Assembly (NCBI GenBank): GCA_900543975.1
Contig: UQTI01000078.1
Coordinates: forward strand, 1-12,844
From: an uncultured Prevotella sp.
GTDB lineage: Bacteria; Bacteroidota; Bacteroidia; Bacteroidales; Bacteroidaceae
DNA length: 12,844 nt
Direction: 5' to 3'
Position 1 is the stretch's first letter, and each line of letters opens with the position of its first letter. Below, one piece after another: positions 4,628 through 12,706 of the stretch. The translations under genes and the position numbers were made by a program. The notes under the pieces are model-generated. The model was given only the letters and a program-made list of their open reading frames with translations. It made no database searches and had not been told where the DNA came from.

Positions 4628-5319
4628 TTAAAGACTATTTCAGCAACGAGTTTTTCCTTATAGCCCTCACCTTCGGTTCTTACTTCGTTGGCAAGCTGCT
4701 GCGCCGACGCACAGGATGGGTGGTCATGAACCCCATCTTGGTGGCTATCGTTGTGGTCATCGGGTTCCTGGAGGTCACGGGCGTGAGCTATGAGACCTAC
4801 AACGCGGGCGGCCACATGATCGAGTTTTGGCTGCGCCCGGCTGTGGTGGCGCTGGGTGTGCCTTTGTACATGCAGCTTGAGAAGATAAAGAAAGACCTTG
4901 TGCCCATCATGCTGAGCGAGCTGGCGGGCTGCGTGGTGGGCATCATCTCGGTGGTGTATGTTGCGCAGAAGATGGGTGCCTCAAAAGAGGTTATCTTGTC
5001 GTTGGCATCGAAATCGGTGACCACACCTATCGCCATGGAGGTGACGAAGGCGGTGGGCGGCATACCCTCGCTCACAGCAGCGGTGGTGGTGAGTGTCGGC
5101 TTGTTGTGTGCCGTGTGCGGATATAAGACGATGGGCTTTGCTCATGTGCGCAGCGCAAAGGCGCAGGGGTTGTCAATGGGCACGGCGGCGCACGCTCTCG
5201 GCACCGCCACATCGATGGACGTGAGCAACATTCACGGCGCTTATGCCAGTCTGGGCCTGACCATCAACGGCATCTTCACCTCCCTCTTCACGCCGTCCAT
5301 CATCGCCATCATCTGCTAA
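4624..5319 (+). CDS. lrgB: LrgB family integral membrane protein
   Basis: The 231-aa protein matches the usual LrgB/CidB length and is hydrophobic throughout. Conserved blocks are MNPILVAI (35-42), LRPAVVALGVPLY (70-82), SLASKSVTTPIAMEV (126-140) and GLSMGTAAHALGTA (182-195). It is the partner of LrgA in the inner membrane; the family is now associated with export or uptake of small organic acids as well as with control of autolysis. The ATG at 4624 overlaps the lrgA stop in ATGA and has a purine-rich AAGGAG at 4611-4616, seven bases upstream. That is a good Shine-Dalgarno site and is unusual for this phylum. The gene is followed by a strong terminator at 5437. No lytSR-type regulator gene lies nearby. 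Confidence 0.92.
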   Translation: MIKDYFSNEFFLIALTFGSYFVGKLLRRRTGWVVMNPILVAIVVVIGFLEVTGVSYETYNAGGHMIEFWLRPAVVALGVPLYMQLEKIKKDLVPIMLSELAGCVVGIISVVYVAQKMGASKEVILSLASKSVTTPIAMEVTKAVGGIPSLTAAVVVSVGLLCAVCGYKTMGFAHVRSAKAQGLSMGTAAHALGTATSMDVSNIHGAYASLGLTINGIFTSLFTPSIIAIIC

Positions 5320-5371
5320 GAAATGGTGGGAAAGGACACAGAGCTTGGAGCTTTCATTTTGTTAAGGCCAG

Positions 5372-5408
5372 CCTTTTGGATCGGGCCTTTTGGATCGGGC
5401 CTTTTGGA
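5372..5408. repeat. 14-bp tandem repeat CCTTTTGGATCGGG, about 2.6 units
   Basis: Perfect units occupy 5372-5385 and 5386-5399, with a partial third at 5400-5408. It lies between lrgB and its terminator and is non-coding. Confidence 0.85.
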
Positions 5409-5436
5409 AAAGCCTTTAGATGAAAAAATTTAGATA

Positions 5437-5483
5437 GAGCTTTCGCAAACATGGTTTTTTGCGAAAGCTCATTTTTTGTTTTT
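5437..5483. terminator. Strong intrinsic terminator after lrgAB
   Basis: A perfect 13-bp stem (GAGCTTTCGCAAA at 5437-5449 with its complement at 5458-5470) and an 8-nt loop are followed by ATTTTTTGTTTTT on the plus strand. On the minus strand an AT-rich run with TTTTTT at 5423-5428 follows at some distance, so it could also serve the convergent operon that ends at 5553. Confidence 0.88.
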
Positions 5484-5552
5484 ATACATTTCACGAAATT
5501 TTTGCCAACATAGCATAATGGCTCACGGTGGGCGTCGCCGTCGATACCTTGC

Positions 5553-6932
5553 CTACATCGCAGCGCCGAAGCGTGAGGTGGGCAGAGGAGCCGTGAAATA
5601 ATAGTTTTGGTCTTTGCTGTTGTCGAAGAACATCACTCTCTTCATGCCAAAGAAAGCGAGACCTGTGGGGAAGACACGACTGAAACCGGTGGCACCTCCT
5701 GAGAGAGCAGGACTTGTGGGCTGAAGATTGAGATCCCATGATCGGTCGAAGGCGATGGGTGCTCCCTTGGCAGCATCGTCGACCTCGCAGTTGATGTTCA
5801 TGCCATCGGTGCGCTTGAAGTTCTTGAACAGAGGGTCAAGCTGTCCTGCCACGCTGCTCTTTATGTCGTTGTCGTTCCAGATTATAAGGTCGGCATCTTT
5901 CGACATCTGCTTGACGCCGGTCTCGGTAGAAGCGAAATAATAGTTGGGAGCGACGTTAGAGTTTGCGAGGTCGGCACCGTCCTTCTTTGGCTGCTTCATG
6001 CCGAAGCGGCAATCGTAGACAAGGTTGTTGACGAAGGTCGGGGCGATGGCTTTCTCAAGCCATATACTTCCACCCTTTTTGTTCTTGGCACGACGCCATC
6101 CGCAGTTGACGATGGTGTTGTTGTAGGCTGTGAGCCGTGTGAGAGGAACGGTCTCGCTATTTCCGGCGTTGGAGAGCTTGAAAGCGTTGGTGCAGGCGTT
6201 GTAGATGACGTTGTTGGCGATGTCGAGCTTGCATCCCGCCTTTACGTTTATTGCCTCGCCGCCATCGGCAGCGTTGCCGCTGTCGGCGAAGACGGTGTTG
6301 TAGATCACGCCCTGTCCACCGGTGAAATAGGTCTGGTCGTTATAGACATCGTGGAAGAAGCAGTCGGCCACGACAAACTTGCCGTTCACGTTGCAGAAGT
6401 GGAAAGCAGGCACACCGCCATCGAGCGTTGTCTTGAAGAGCTTGTTCTGGAACGACACCGACGACTCGGTGGGCGTTGCTCCGGCATAAGACAGGTCGAC
6501 ATGGTTGAGCACCACCTCCTCAGAGTTGTAACCGCAGATTATGCCTCCCCAGTCGGCGGGCTTCTTGGTGTCGGAGGTAATGGTCACGGGCTTCTCGGCT
6601 GTTCCCATGCAATAGAGATTGCCGAGAACCACAATCTCGACGGGCACCTTAACGTCCGACTTGCAGGTCACGGTGACGCCCGGCTCGATGTAGAGCGATG
6701 TGCCGACGGGAATCTCCACGCTCTCTGTGAGCGTGGTGTCCTTGGTCCAGACGAGTGAGCCGACGGGATACTCGGCCATGGCGGTCTTCAACACCTCGGT
6801 GGAACCTTGGTTCTGGTTGTTGTCGCCATTGTTGTTATAGTCGTAAGGGTTTATGTTGTCGTTCTCGCATGATGCTGCGACCACGGCTGTTGCTGCAAAA
6901 AGCAGACAGGCAATTTTGTTTGAAAGTTTCAT
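5553..6932 (-). CDS. Surface lipoprotein with right-handed parallel beta-helix domain
   Basis: The 459-aa protein starts with a lipoprotein signal peptide (MKLSNKIACLLFAATAVVAASC), with lipobox AAS-C and the acylated Cys at 22. The mature end CENDNINPYDYNNN is acidic and Asn-rich, consistent with Bacteroidetes lipoprotein surface export. From about residue 60 the protein has beta-helix-like rungs with recurring Gly, Asn and hydrophobic spacing, such as LYIEPGVTVT, IVVLGNLYCMGTAEKPVTIT, LDIANNVIYNACTNAFKL and LTAYNNTIVNC. Such folds are common in polysaccharide lyases and in surface binding proteins; no lyase active-site pattern was identified. It is the last gene of the operon and starts 14 bp after the receptor gene stops. 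It takes the place a SusD-type lipoprotein would have, so a substrate-capture role for the adjacent receptor is inferred. Confidence 0.8.
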   Translation of the reverse strand: MKLSNKIACLLFAATAVVAASCENDNINPYDYNNNGDNNQNQGSTEVLKTAMAEYPVGSLVWTKDTTLTESVEIPVGTSLYIEPGVTVTCKSDVKVPVEIVVLGNLYCMGTAEKPVTITSDTKKPADWGGIICGYNSEEVVLNHVDLSYAGATPTESSVSFQNKLFKTTLDGGVPAFHFCNVNGKFVVADCFFHDVYNDQTYFTGGQGVIYNTVFADSGNAADGGEAINVKAGCKLDIANNVIYNACTNAFKLSNAGNSETVPLTRLTAYNNTIVNCGWRRAKNKKGGSIWLEKAIAPTFVNNLVYDCRFGMKQPKKDGADLANSNVAPNYYFASTETGVKQMSKDADLIIWNDNDIKSSVAGQLDPLFKNFKRTDGMNINCEVDDAAKGAPIAFDRSWDLNLQPTSPALSGGATGFSRVFPTGLAFFGMKRVMFFDNSKDQNYYFTAPLPTSRFGAAM

Positions 6933-6946
6933 AATTGTTGTTTTTG

Positions 6947-9730
6947 TTAAAGTTTCACTCTCACACCGAGAAGGAATGTTCTACCATATTTGTATGTTCC
7001 CACGACGGTCTTGTCAGAACGCTGGCCCTCATACTGGAGGTTGCTCTCGTTGACGGTCTTGAGGAAACGCTCACGCTTGGCGTCAAGCAGGTTGTTGGCC
7101 TTGAGGAAGAGCGACACGCCACAAGGCAACTTCTTCTCCATGCTGAAGTCGAGCCCGAACATGGCCTTGTCCCACTGGTCGGCATCCTTGAAGGGCGACA
7201 CGAGGGCGAGTTTGGTGCCTGTGAAAGAGGCGGCGAGCTGTGCGTTCCAGCCATAGTTGGTGTCCTTATAGAGCAAGGAGAGGTTGGCTGTGTGAGGAGC
7301 CTGGTTGACGAGAGGACGTGTCTGGGTCACACCTGTCTTGTATTCGGCGCTGCCGACATTATACTCGCGTTTCGTGGTGGTGATGGACGAGTGGGTGTAG
7401 GTATAGTTGGCTTTGATGCCGAAGTGACGGATATATTTCACCACGTCAATCTCGAAGCCATAGTTTTTGGCGTTGCCGAGGTTGTCGGGCATGTAGTAGG
7501 CATCGGCGCCGCTGCCAATCTTGCCGTCGGCTGAAACAAAGACCTGCTCGATAGGGTCTTGCAGATATTTGTAGAACACACCGGCAAGCACCTGCTCTGT
7601 GGCAGAGGGGAACCACTCCCAGCGCAGGTCCACGTTGTCGATGCGTGCACGCTTAAGGTTGGGATTACCCTTCTCCTGATATTCCTCACCCATGATCTGG
7701 TAAGGCACGATCTCATAGAAGCCGGGGCGGTTGATGGAGCGATAGTAGGACAGGCGCACGTTCATCTTCTTGGTGGGTGTCCACTTTACTGATGCCGACG
7801 GCATCCAATCCCAATAGCTCTGTTCACCGACCTGTCCCATGTTGCGGAATTTCTGAAGCATGGTGTAGATCTGGTTGGTGTGCTCTGCACGCACGCCGGC
7901 GTTAAGCTCTCCCCACGGGGTCTTCACGGTGGTCATGAGGTAGGCGGCACCTATGTGTTCCTTCGAGTCGTAGTTGAGCTGCGATGCCTGCGAATAGGGT
8001 GTCTTGCAGGTCCAGTTGATCGATGCAAACTGGTCGAAGCCGTTGCCGTCGAGCTGCTGCGAGATGTCGGTGGGACTGAAGACGTAAGAATAGTAGCGGT
8101 TGCCGCGCTCCTTACGACGATACTGTGCGCCGGCTTTCCACAGGGCGCTGATGCCGTGGGAGAAACGGGTGTCGTAAGAGAGGTTGAGGTAGCCGGCCCA
8201 GTCTTTGTCGGTGTTGTGCTGGAAGCGGCGCTCCATGTCCTTGGGCATGGTCTTGAGGATGTTCTTGCCGGCAGACCACAGGGAGCCGTCCACACCGTCG
8301 GGAGCCTCAACGGTGTTGGTGAGCGTGAGGTATGTGCGGTCGGGGTCTTCCTCCTTGGCTTGAGAGAAGATGCCGGCCCAGTCGACGGTGAAGCTTGGCG
8401 TGAGGTGGTGTGTGCCTTTGAGATGTGTGGCAAACACGCTCTGGGTCTGCGAGAGCGAACGTGTCTCGTCGTCTTGGGTATAGGTGTCGGAGCTTATATA
8501 CTCGGTGTTTATGGAGTTGTTGTAACGCACGCCCTTCGAGTTGGTGCGCACATACATGTTGTACCACTCAAGCTTGTTGTTGTCAAGCTGCAAGTCGACC
8601 TTGGCGTGAAAGCCCGCCGTGAGGTCGTGGATAGAATAGTAGCGGTGCTGAAGCGAGTAGATGTACATGGCTTGTTCGCCCGATGCCATCTTCACCGAGT
8701 TGTAGGTGCGCTCGGCACCGCGGAAGATGTTCTGCACGCTGCCGGCAAGCATCACACCGATGCGGTCTTTCCAGAAGCGGTTGCCGATGGAGAGGCCTCC
8801 AACAAAGTTGGGAGCGGGAAGCGAGTGCTTGGTTATCTGTGTCGGGCCGTTGCTGAAATCGGCTGTTGTGGCTTTATAGTCGGCACCGTAAGCCTCGTAG
8901 GGCGAGGTGTGGGTGTAGCTGCCGCGGTTGGAAGAGAGATAGTTGCGGCTGTCGTTCCAGAAATAGTCGCTGGCACCGATGGCAGCGTTGGCCTGGATCT
9001 GAAAATGAGAAGGCGCATCCTTCATGACCATGTCGACCACGCCACCGGCGGCATCGCCCTCCATGTCGGCGGTCAACGACTTCGACACCACGAGGCGGTC
9101 CATAAGGTCGGAGGGAAACATGTTGAGGGGTATGTAACGGTTCTTGTCGTCGGGGCTCGGTATCTTGACGCCGTTGACGAGCGTGTAGTTGTAGCGTTTG
9201 TCCATGCCTCGCAGTATGGCGTAGGAAGCCTCTCCCGACGCATCGCGCTCCATGGTCACGCCCGACACACGTTGCAGCACACTCGCCACGTTGACATCGG
9301 GCGAGAGCTGTATGCTCTGCTGACTCATGACGTTGAGCACGTTGCCCGCCGTCTTCTCCATGTCGATGGCGCTGCGGTCGGAATGATATTCCTTATGGCC
9401 TTTAACCACCACCTCGCTCAGCTCGCGAAGGTCTTCGTCGAGGGCTATGGTGACGGCACCCTTGTCGGAAACCTCGATGGGCACCTCGCGTGTTTTGTAA
9501 GAGATGTAACGCACAACGAGCGTGTAGCGTCCCTTGTCGGGCAGCTCGCTAAGTTTGAACGAGCCGTCGAGACCTGTTGTTGTCTTGATGTTGGGCAGCT
9601 CCTTCACCTCTACCACAGAGCCGATGAGCGGCTCACCCGTGCGGTTGTCCTTTACAATGCCGTCGACGGTGTGGGCAGAGGCCATTGCCGAGGAGGCAAC
9701 GAGAGCTACACTGATTAGAAACTTTTTCAT
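6947..9730 (-). CDS. TonB-dependent outer-membrane receptor with carboxypeptidase-regulatory-like N-terminal domain
   Basis: The 927-aa protein has a signal peptide (cleavage near ASA-HTV, residue 19) and a CarboxypepD_reg-like domain (about 20-102, with DGIVKDNRTGEPLIG and TTGLDGSFKL). A TonB-box-like LSEVVVKG follows (104-111), then a plug domain (about 118-240, with VLQRVSGVTMERDASGEASY at 151-170 and MEGDAAGGVVDM at 223-234). The rest is a 22-strand-type barrel ending in alternating residues (TFLLGVRVKL). It sits in the outer membrane and imports a substrate using TonB-ExbBD energy. The plug sequence resembles the branch of receptors that have no SusD partner. Substrate cannot be read from the sequence. 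It lies 42 bp after the phosphoesterase gene and 14 bp before the lipoprotein gene, all on one strand with no terminator between, so one transcript is likely. Confidence 0.93.
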   Translation of the reverse strand: MKKFLISVALVASSAMASAHTVDGIVKDNRTGEPLIGSVVEVKELPNIKTTTGLDGSFKLSELPDKGRYTLVVRYISYKTREVPIEVSDKGAVTIALDEDLRELSEVVVKGHKEYHSDRSAIDMEKTAGNVLNVMSQQSIQLSPDVNVASVLQRVSGVTMERDASGEASYAILRGMDKRYNYTLVNGVKIPSPDDKNRYIPLNMFPSDLMDRLVVSKSLTADMEGDAAGGVVDMVMKDAPSHFQIQANAAIGASDYFWNDSRNYLSSNRGSYTHTSPYEAYGADYKATTADFSNGPTQITKHSLPAPNFVGGLSIGNRFWKDRIGVMLAGSVQNIFRGAERTYNSVKMASGEQAMYIYSLQHRYYSIHDLTAGFHAKVDLQLDNNKLEWYNMYVRTNSKGVRYNNSINTEYISSDTYTQDDETRSLSQTQSVFATHLKGTHHLTPSFTVDWAGIFSQAKEEDPDRTYLTLTNTVEAPDGVDGSLWSAGKNILKTMPKDMERRFQHNTDKDWAGYLNLSYDTRFSHGISALWKAGAQYRRKERGNRYYSYVFSPTDISQQLDGNGFDQFASINWTCKTPYSQASQLNYDSKEHIGAAYLMTTVKTPWGELNAGVRAEHTNQIYTMLQKFRNMGQVGEQSYWDWMPSASVKWTPTKKMNVRLSYYRSINRPGFYEIVPYQIMGEEYQEKGNPNLKRARIDNVDLRWEWFPSATEQVLAGVFYKYLQDPIEQVFVSADGKIGSGADAYYMPDNLGNAKNYGFEIDVVKYIRHFGIKANYTYTHSSITTTKREYNVGSAEYKTGVTQTRPLVNQAPHTANLSLLYKDTNYGWNAQLAASFTGTKLALVSPFKDADQWDKAMFGLDFSMEKKLPCGVSLFLKANNLLDAKRERFLKTVNESNLQYEGQRSDKTVVGTYKYGRTFLLGVRVKL

Positions 9731-9772
9731 ATTCTTTCTTCTGTAAAAGGGCCAATCGTGATGGCAACTTTT

Positions 9773-10741
9773 CTATTTCTTCGTTTTCTCTATCGTGTGT
9801 ATCACTTTTCCATCCTTGTCGATCATCGACATCTTAAGAGTCTTCTTTGAAGCAGAGATGATGGAGAAACCATCGGCAGAGGAGCAGAACACGGTGCCTT
9901 GAGTCTTCTCGACGGAGCGAGCCAGCGAGGCAGACGAGTTTACGACATATTCGATATCATCGTTCGGCATGTGTATGTGCTGGAAGTTATGGATGTGTCC
10001 ACAGGCGTAGATTGCCACATTATTATATTTGTGCAGAATGGGCATGACGTTCTTCTGCATGTCGGTGCGCTCATATTCGGCCTTGGTGGTGTAGGCATAG
10101 ATGGGATGATGGCCAACGACCACGACCCAGTCTTCGTGTGCCGACTTAAGGGTGCTGTCGAGCCAGAGGAGCTGTGCCTGCGGGTCTTGCTTGCAAGCGT
10201 CGGGATATACGGCGCTGTTCTCGCGGTAACGGTCAATGAGAGGTGTGGTGTCGAGGAACACTATGCGTATGGTTGTGCCGTTGTCCTCAAACACCTTAGT
10301 GTAATAGCGGGCGGGCATCATCCATCGGCGGCTTACCTTGCTATAGTCGAGCACAGCCTGTGTGTTGCCGCGATATTCGTGGTTGCCAAGCACGGGGAAC
10401 CAGTCGAGCATCAGTTCTGGGTGCGAATAGACCTGCTCAAAATTGGTCATCCACAGCGGGTCGTTCACCGATGCCACACCGTTGAAATGGTGTATGTCGC
10501 CAACAGCGAGCACACACTCCATGCCTGTGGTCTTTGCCATCTCGCCCATGAGCTCGGCAATGGGTTTCTGGTCGTAATAGCCGTTGCGTCCAAGGTCGTT
10601 AGCCATGTAGAGCGTAACGTCGCCTTTCAGCTGTTTCCATTCTTTGGGGGTCTGTGCTTGCAACTGCAAGCTTCCGAGCAGCATGATGACAGCTGCCAAG
10701 AGGGTAGCTACGCGGCTACCAGAGGTCTCAAAACTTTTCAT
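9773..10741 (-). CDS. Secreted metallophosphoesterase, purple-acid-phosphatase/TRAP-like
   Basis: The 322-aa protein has a signal peptide (about 1-30, ending LQLQAQ). The calcineurin-like metal-binding motifs appear in order: NDLG (48-51), VGDIHHFNGV (80-89), GNHE (119-122), GHHP (210-213) and GHIHNF (248-253). Spacing and length (300-330 aa) resemble tartrate-resistant acid phosphatases, which hydrolyse phosphate monoesters with two bound metals. The family's GDxxY tyrosine, which gives purple enzymes their colour, is His 85 here. The protein should act in the periplasm or outside the cell. It is the first gene of an operon with a TonB receptor and a surface lipoprotein, which suggests release of phosphate or cleavage of a phosphorylated ligand linked to uptake. 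The substrate is unknown. An AAGGA sequence (10748-10752) precedes the start by 6 bases. No damage is seen. Confidence 0.88.
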   Translation of the reverse strand: MKSFETSGSRVATLLAAVIMLLGSLQLQAQTPKEWKQLKGDVTLYMANDLGRNGYYDQKPIAELMGEMAKTTGMECVLAVGDIHHFNGVASVNDPLWMTNFEQVYSHPELMLDWFPVLGNHEYRGNTQAVLDYSKVSRRWMMPARYYTKVFEDNGTTIRIVFLDTTPLIDRYRENSAVYPDACKQDPQAQLLWLDSTLKSAHEDWVVVVGHHPIYAYTTKAEYERTDMQKNVMPILHKYNNVAIYACGHIHNFQHIHMPNDDIEYVVNSSASLARSVEKTQGTVFCSSADGFSIISASKKTLKMSMIDKDGKVIHTIEKTKK

Positions 10742-10767
10742 TCGTTGTCCTTACTTTATATTTAATT

Positions 10768-10892
10768 TTGCTTATTTGTTTGCTTTATGCTTGTTTTTTT
10801 GCTTACCTTTTACTCGCTTTTTGCTTGCTTATTTGCTTGCTTATTTGCTCGCTTTTGGCTTGCTTTCCTGTTTGTCTTCTTGCTTGTTTTTT
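10768..10892 (-). repeat. Low-complexity AAGC-rich leader of the phosphoesterase operon
   Basis: On the plus strand this is GCTT/GTTT-rich, including a 12-bp tandem (TTTGCTTGCTTA) around 10820-10843. As RNA from the minus strand it reads AAGC/AAAT, almost free of U, and would be unstructured. It fills most of the space between the proposed promoter (10916-10923) and the start codon at 10741. The remainder of 10742-11100 holds that promoter and the aldolase terminator. Confidence 0.75.
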
Positions 10893-10915
10893 TCAAGTAG
10901 ATCTCTTAGACGCCG

Positions 10916-10923
10916 CAAAATTA
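10916..10923 (-). promoter_or_regulatory. Possible -7 element TAATTTTG for the phosphoesterase operon
   Basis: CAAAATTA on the plus strand is TAATTTTG on the minus strand, which fits TAnnTTTG. It would give a leader of about 165 nt. A TTTG lies 14 bp upstream (10938-10941), which is closer than the usual -33 spacing, so the call is tentative. Confidence 0.45.
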
Positions 10924-10954
10924 TGATATATTTGTTGCAAAGACATTACAGAGT

Positions 10955-10998
10955 TTTTAAGAAAAATTGTCAACAGCCTCTGCTCCTGTTGACAATTT
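10955..10998 (-). terminator. Intrinsic terminator of the threonine-aldolase gene
   Basis: A 13-bp perfect stem (10964-10976 with 10986-10998) and a 9-nt loop are followed on the minus strand by TTTTTCTT. The plus strand lacks a T-tract, so it points leftward, ending transcription about 105-140 bp after the aldolase stop and just ahead of the phosphoesterase promoter. Confidence 0.8.
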
Positions 10999-11088
10999 AT
11001 AAAGCTAAAAAAGCGTCAAGTAAAGAACAACATTGAAAAGTTTTATCAATACTTCATTATTCATCGTGCGATTCCTGTTATCGTGGTC

Positions 11089-11110
11089 GAAAGCCTGCCG
11101 TCAGGCTTTC
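11089..11110 (-). repeat. Hairpin across the aldolase stop codon
   Basis: GAAAGCCTG (11089-11097) and CAGGCTTTC (11102-11110) form a 9-bp stem with a 4-nt loop that overlaps the TGA stop at 11101-11103. No T-tract follows, so the downstream hairpin at 10964 is the better terminator. Confidence 0.6.
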
Positions 11111-12144
11111 ACTAATGCTCCCAACACCTTGTCCAACTCGTCAAGTTCCGCCTCTCTGGTAGCCCAGCTCGTCACGAAACGGCAGATTATTTCCTCTTCG
11201 CTCTTCCTTTCCCAAATCTCAAACGCCACCTCCTTCGACAGCGCATCATACAGAGAGGGGGAGAGAATTACAAACTGTTGGTTGGTAGGCGAGTCGTATG
11301 CTATTTCGACGCCATGCTTTGTGAAGATGGTGCGTATGCGTGCTGCCATGTTGATGGCATGTTGCGCCACCTTGAAGTACAGCCCGTCGGTGAATAGCGT
11401 GTCAAACTGTAAGCCCAGCATCCTGCCTTTTGCGAGCAGTGCCCCGTGGCGCTTCACGTTTGTAAAGAAATATTTTGGCGCCTTCATGTTAGAGAAAACG
11501 ACCGCTTCGCCCATCATTGCGCCCACCTTCGTGCCACCGATGTAGAACACGTCACAGTGCGCCGCGAGGAATGGAAGGTCGTAGTCGCAGGCCTCCGACA
11601 TCAGTCCGTAGCCCAACCGTGCTCCGTCTATAAAGAGCAGAAGATTGTGTTTCTGACAAGTGGCGTAAAGATTCTCCAACTCATTCTTCGTGTACACCAT
11701 GCCAAACTCTGTCGGCATAGACACATACACCATGCCAGGCTGCACCATGTGCGGATGCGACTCGTCTGCCAGAAACGTGTCCATGTAAGCCGACAGCGTC
11801 TGCGGGGCGAGTTTGCTGTCGTCGGAGGGCAGTGTGATGACCTTGTGTCCGAACGCCTCCACGGCACCCGACTCATGCACCTCGATATGTCCTGTCTCAA
11901 CGCATATCACGCCCTCACATCCCAGCAGCACCGAGTCGATGACCGTGGTGTTGGTCTGCGTTCCGCCCGTCAGCAAATACACGTCAGCCTTGTCATTGCC
12001 CACCGCCTTGCGTATCTTCTCTTTTGCTGCTGCCGTATATGGGTCAAAGCCGTAGCCCGGCGTCTTGTCGTCGTTTGTTTTGCCCAGAGCTTCTAATATC
12101 TCAGGCAACATACCGTTGTTATAATCGCTTTGAAATGAAATCAT
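11101..12144 (-). CDS. ltaE: Low-specificity threonine aldolase / beta-eliminating lyase family, PLP-dependent
   Basis: The 347-aa protein is of the normal length for the family. The fold-type I PLP signature is clear: LLTGGTQTNTTVID (57-70), ETGHIEVHESGA (83-94, with the His residues of the active site), FIDGARLGYG (171-180, with Asp 173 for the pyridine nitrogen) and YIGGTKVGAMMGE (201-213, with Lys 206 as the Schiff-base lysine). The enzyme would cleave L-threonine or L-allo-threonine to glycine and acetaldehyde in the cytosol. Exact stereospecificity cannot be read here, and other members of the family cleave related beta-hydroxy amino acids, so the gene symbol is provisional. It is a single-gene unit with its own terminator. 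A MITE-like element lies 24 bp upstream of the ATG, and the nearest promoter match lies beyond it. Confidence 0.88.
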   Translation of the reverse strand: MISFQSDYNNGMLPEILEALGKTNDDKTPGYGFDPYTAAAKEKIRKAVGNDKADVYLLTGGTQTNTTVIDSVLLGCEGVICVETGHIEVHESGAVEAFGHKVITLPSDDSKLAPQTLSAYMDTFLADESHPHMVQPGMVYVSMPTEFGMVYTKNELENLYATCQKHNLLLFIDGARLGYGLMSEACDYDLPFLAAHCDVFYIGGTKVGAMMGEAVVFSNMKAPKYFFTNVKRHGALLAKGRMLGLQFDTLFTDGLYFKVAQHAINMAARIRTIFTKHGVEIAYDSPTNQQFVILSPSLYDALSKEVAFEIWERKSEEEIICRFVTSWATREAELDELDKVLGALVKA

Positions 12145-12168
12145 ATCTTTAAAACCTGTTTTATTTAC

Positions 12169-12366
12169 TTAAGTAGGTGTTCAAAATTAATTTAAATGAT
12201 TTTATGCCATATTTTGGCCCGTATGTTCAGCTCCGAAGAGGGAGTGTAGCGGGCTACACGACCGATGAGAGCTGGGCATACGGGCTAAAAGAGGGCGTAA
12301 AGGCATTTGAAAGCATAACCTTTTTATAAGATTCATATATGCGATTAATTTTGAACACCTACTTAA
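12169..12366. mobile_element. MITE-like element with 23-bp perfect terminal inverted repeats
   Basis: The left end (12169-12191, TTAAGTAGGTGTTCAAAATT...) is the exact reverse complement of the right end (12344-12366). The element is about 198 bp with no transposase. Its interior is also palindromic: 12216-12233 pairs with 12269-12286 at 15 of 18 positions, and a 7-bp hairpin (GTGTAGC/GCTACAC) sits at 12244-12259. Both ends read TTAA, so the target duplication could be TTAA, TA or TTA. No related full transposon is in the window, so its family is unassigned. Confidence 0.82.
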
Positions 12367-12388
12367 TACATTTATTGAATATCAAATG

Positions 12389-12396
12389 CAAAGTTA
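12389..12396 (-). promoter_or_regulatory. -7 element TAACTTTG, probable native promoter of the aldolase gene
   Basis: CAAAGTTA on the plus strand is TAACTTTG on the minus strand, followed by C as in the consensus. It is about 245 bp from the ATG at 12144. With the MITE removed the distance would be about 47 bp, which is typical for this phylum. Confidence 0.6.
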
Positions 12397-12706
12397 CAGT
12401 TTTTTTTGTATGAGCAGAAAACATATTCTGCAACTTTTCTTTTCTTGTTTCATTCTCCTTTTCGAAATAAAGCAAACTGTGGTGAATATCGCATTGTAGA
12501 TGTATTTCATTGTATCTTACTGATTACCCGTAATGTGCTAATAATCAACACTAAATGGGATGGCAAAATAACGAAAGAAACAAATCAGGAACAACAAAAT
12601 CAAGAAACCCCAAAATGAAAGCATGAGAAAACATAAATTAACTCTGAAAACAACGATAACTTTCCGATTTTGTCTTTTGATTGTTAAGGAATTATATGGT
12701 GATGTT
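12397..12706. other. AT-rich intergenic stretch without recognised features
   Basis: Both strands were read. The only longer open frame (plus, 12406-12618) begins with TTG in a T-run and has no family resemblance. No RNA gene, repeat or promoter match was found here. Confidence 0.6.

Noticed and set aside
7880..9718. 612-codon open frame on the plus strand, antisense to the TonB receptor
   Set aside because: It lies wholly opposite a gene with clear domains, its product is Val/Gly/His-rich with no family resemblance, and such frames are expected opposite GC-rich coding DNA.
9899..10765. 288-codon open frame opposite the phosphoesterase gene
   Set aside because: It is antisense to a gene with intact metal-binding motifs and shows no recognisable domain.
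11446..12096. 216-codon plus-strand frame
   Set aside because: It is antisense to the threonine aldolase gene, whose PLP motifs are complete.
12406..12618. 70-codon plus-strand frame
   Set aside because: It begins with TTG in a T-run, is AT-driven in composition and resembles no family.
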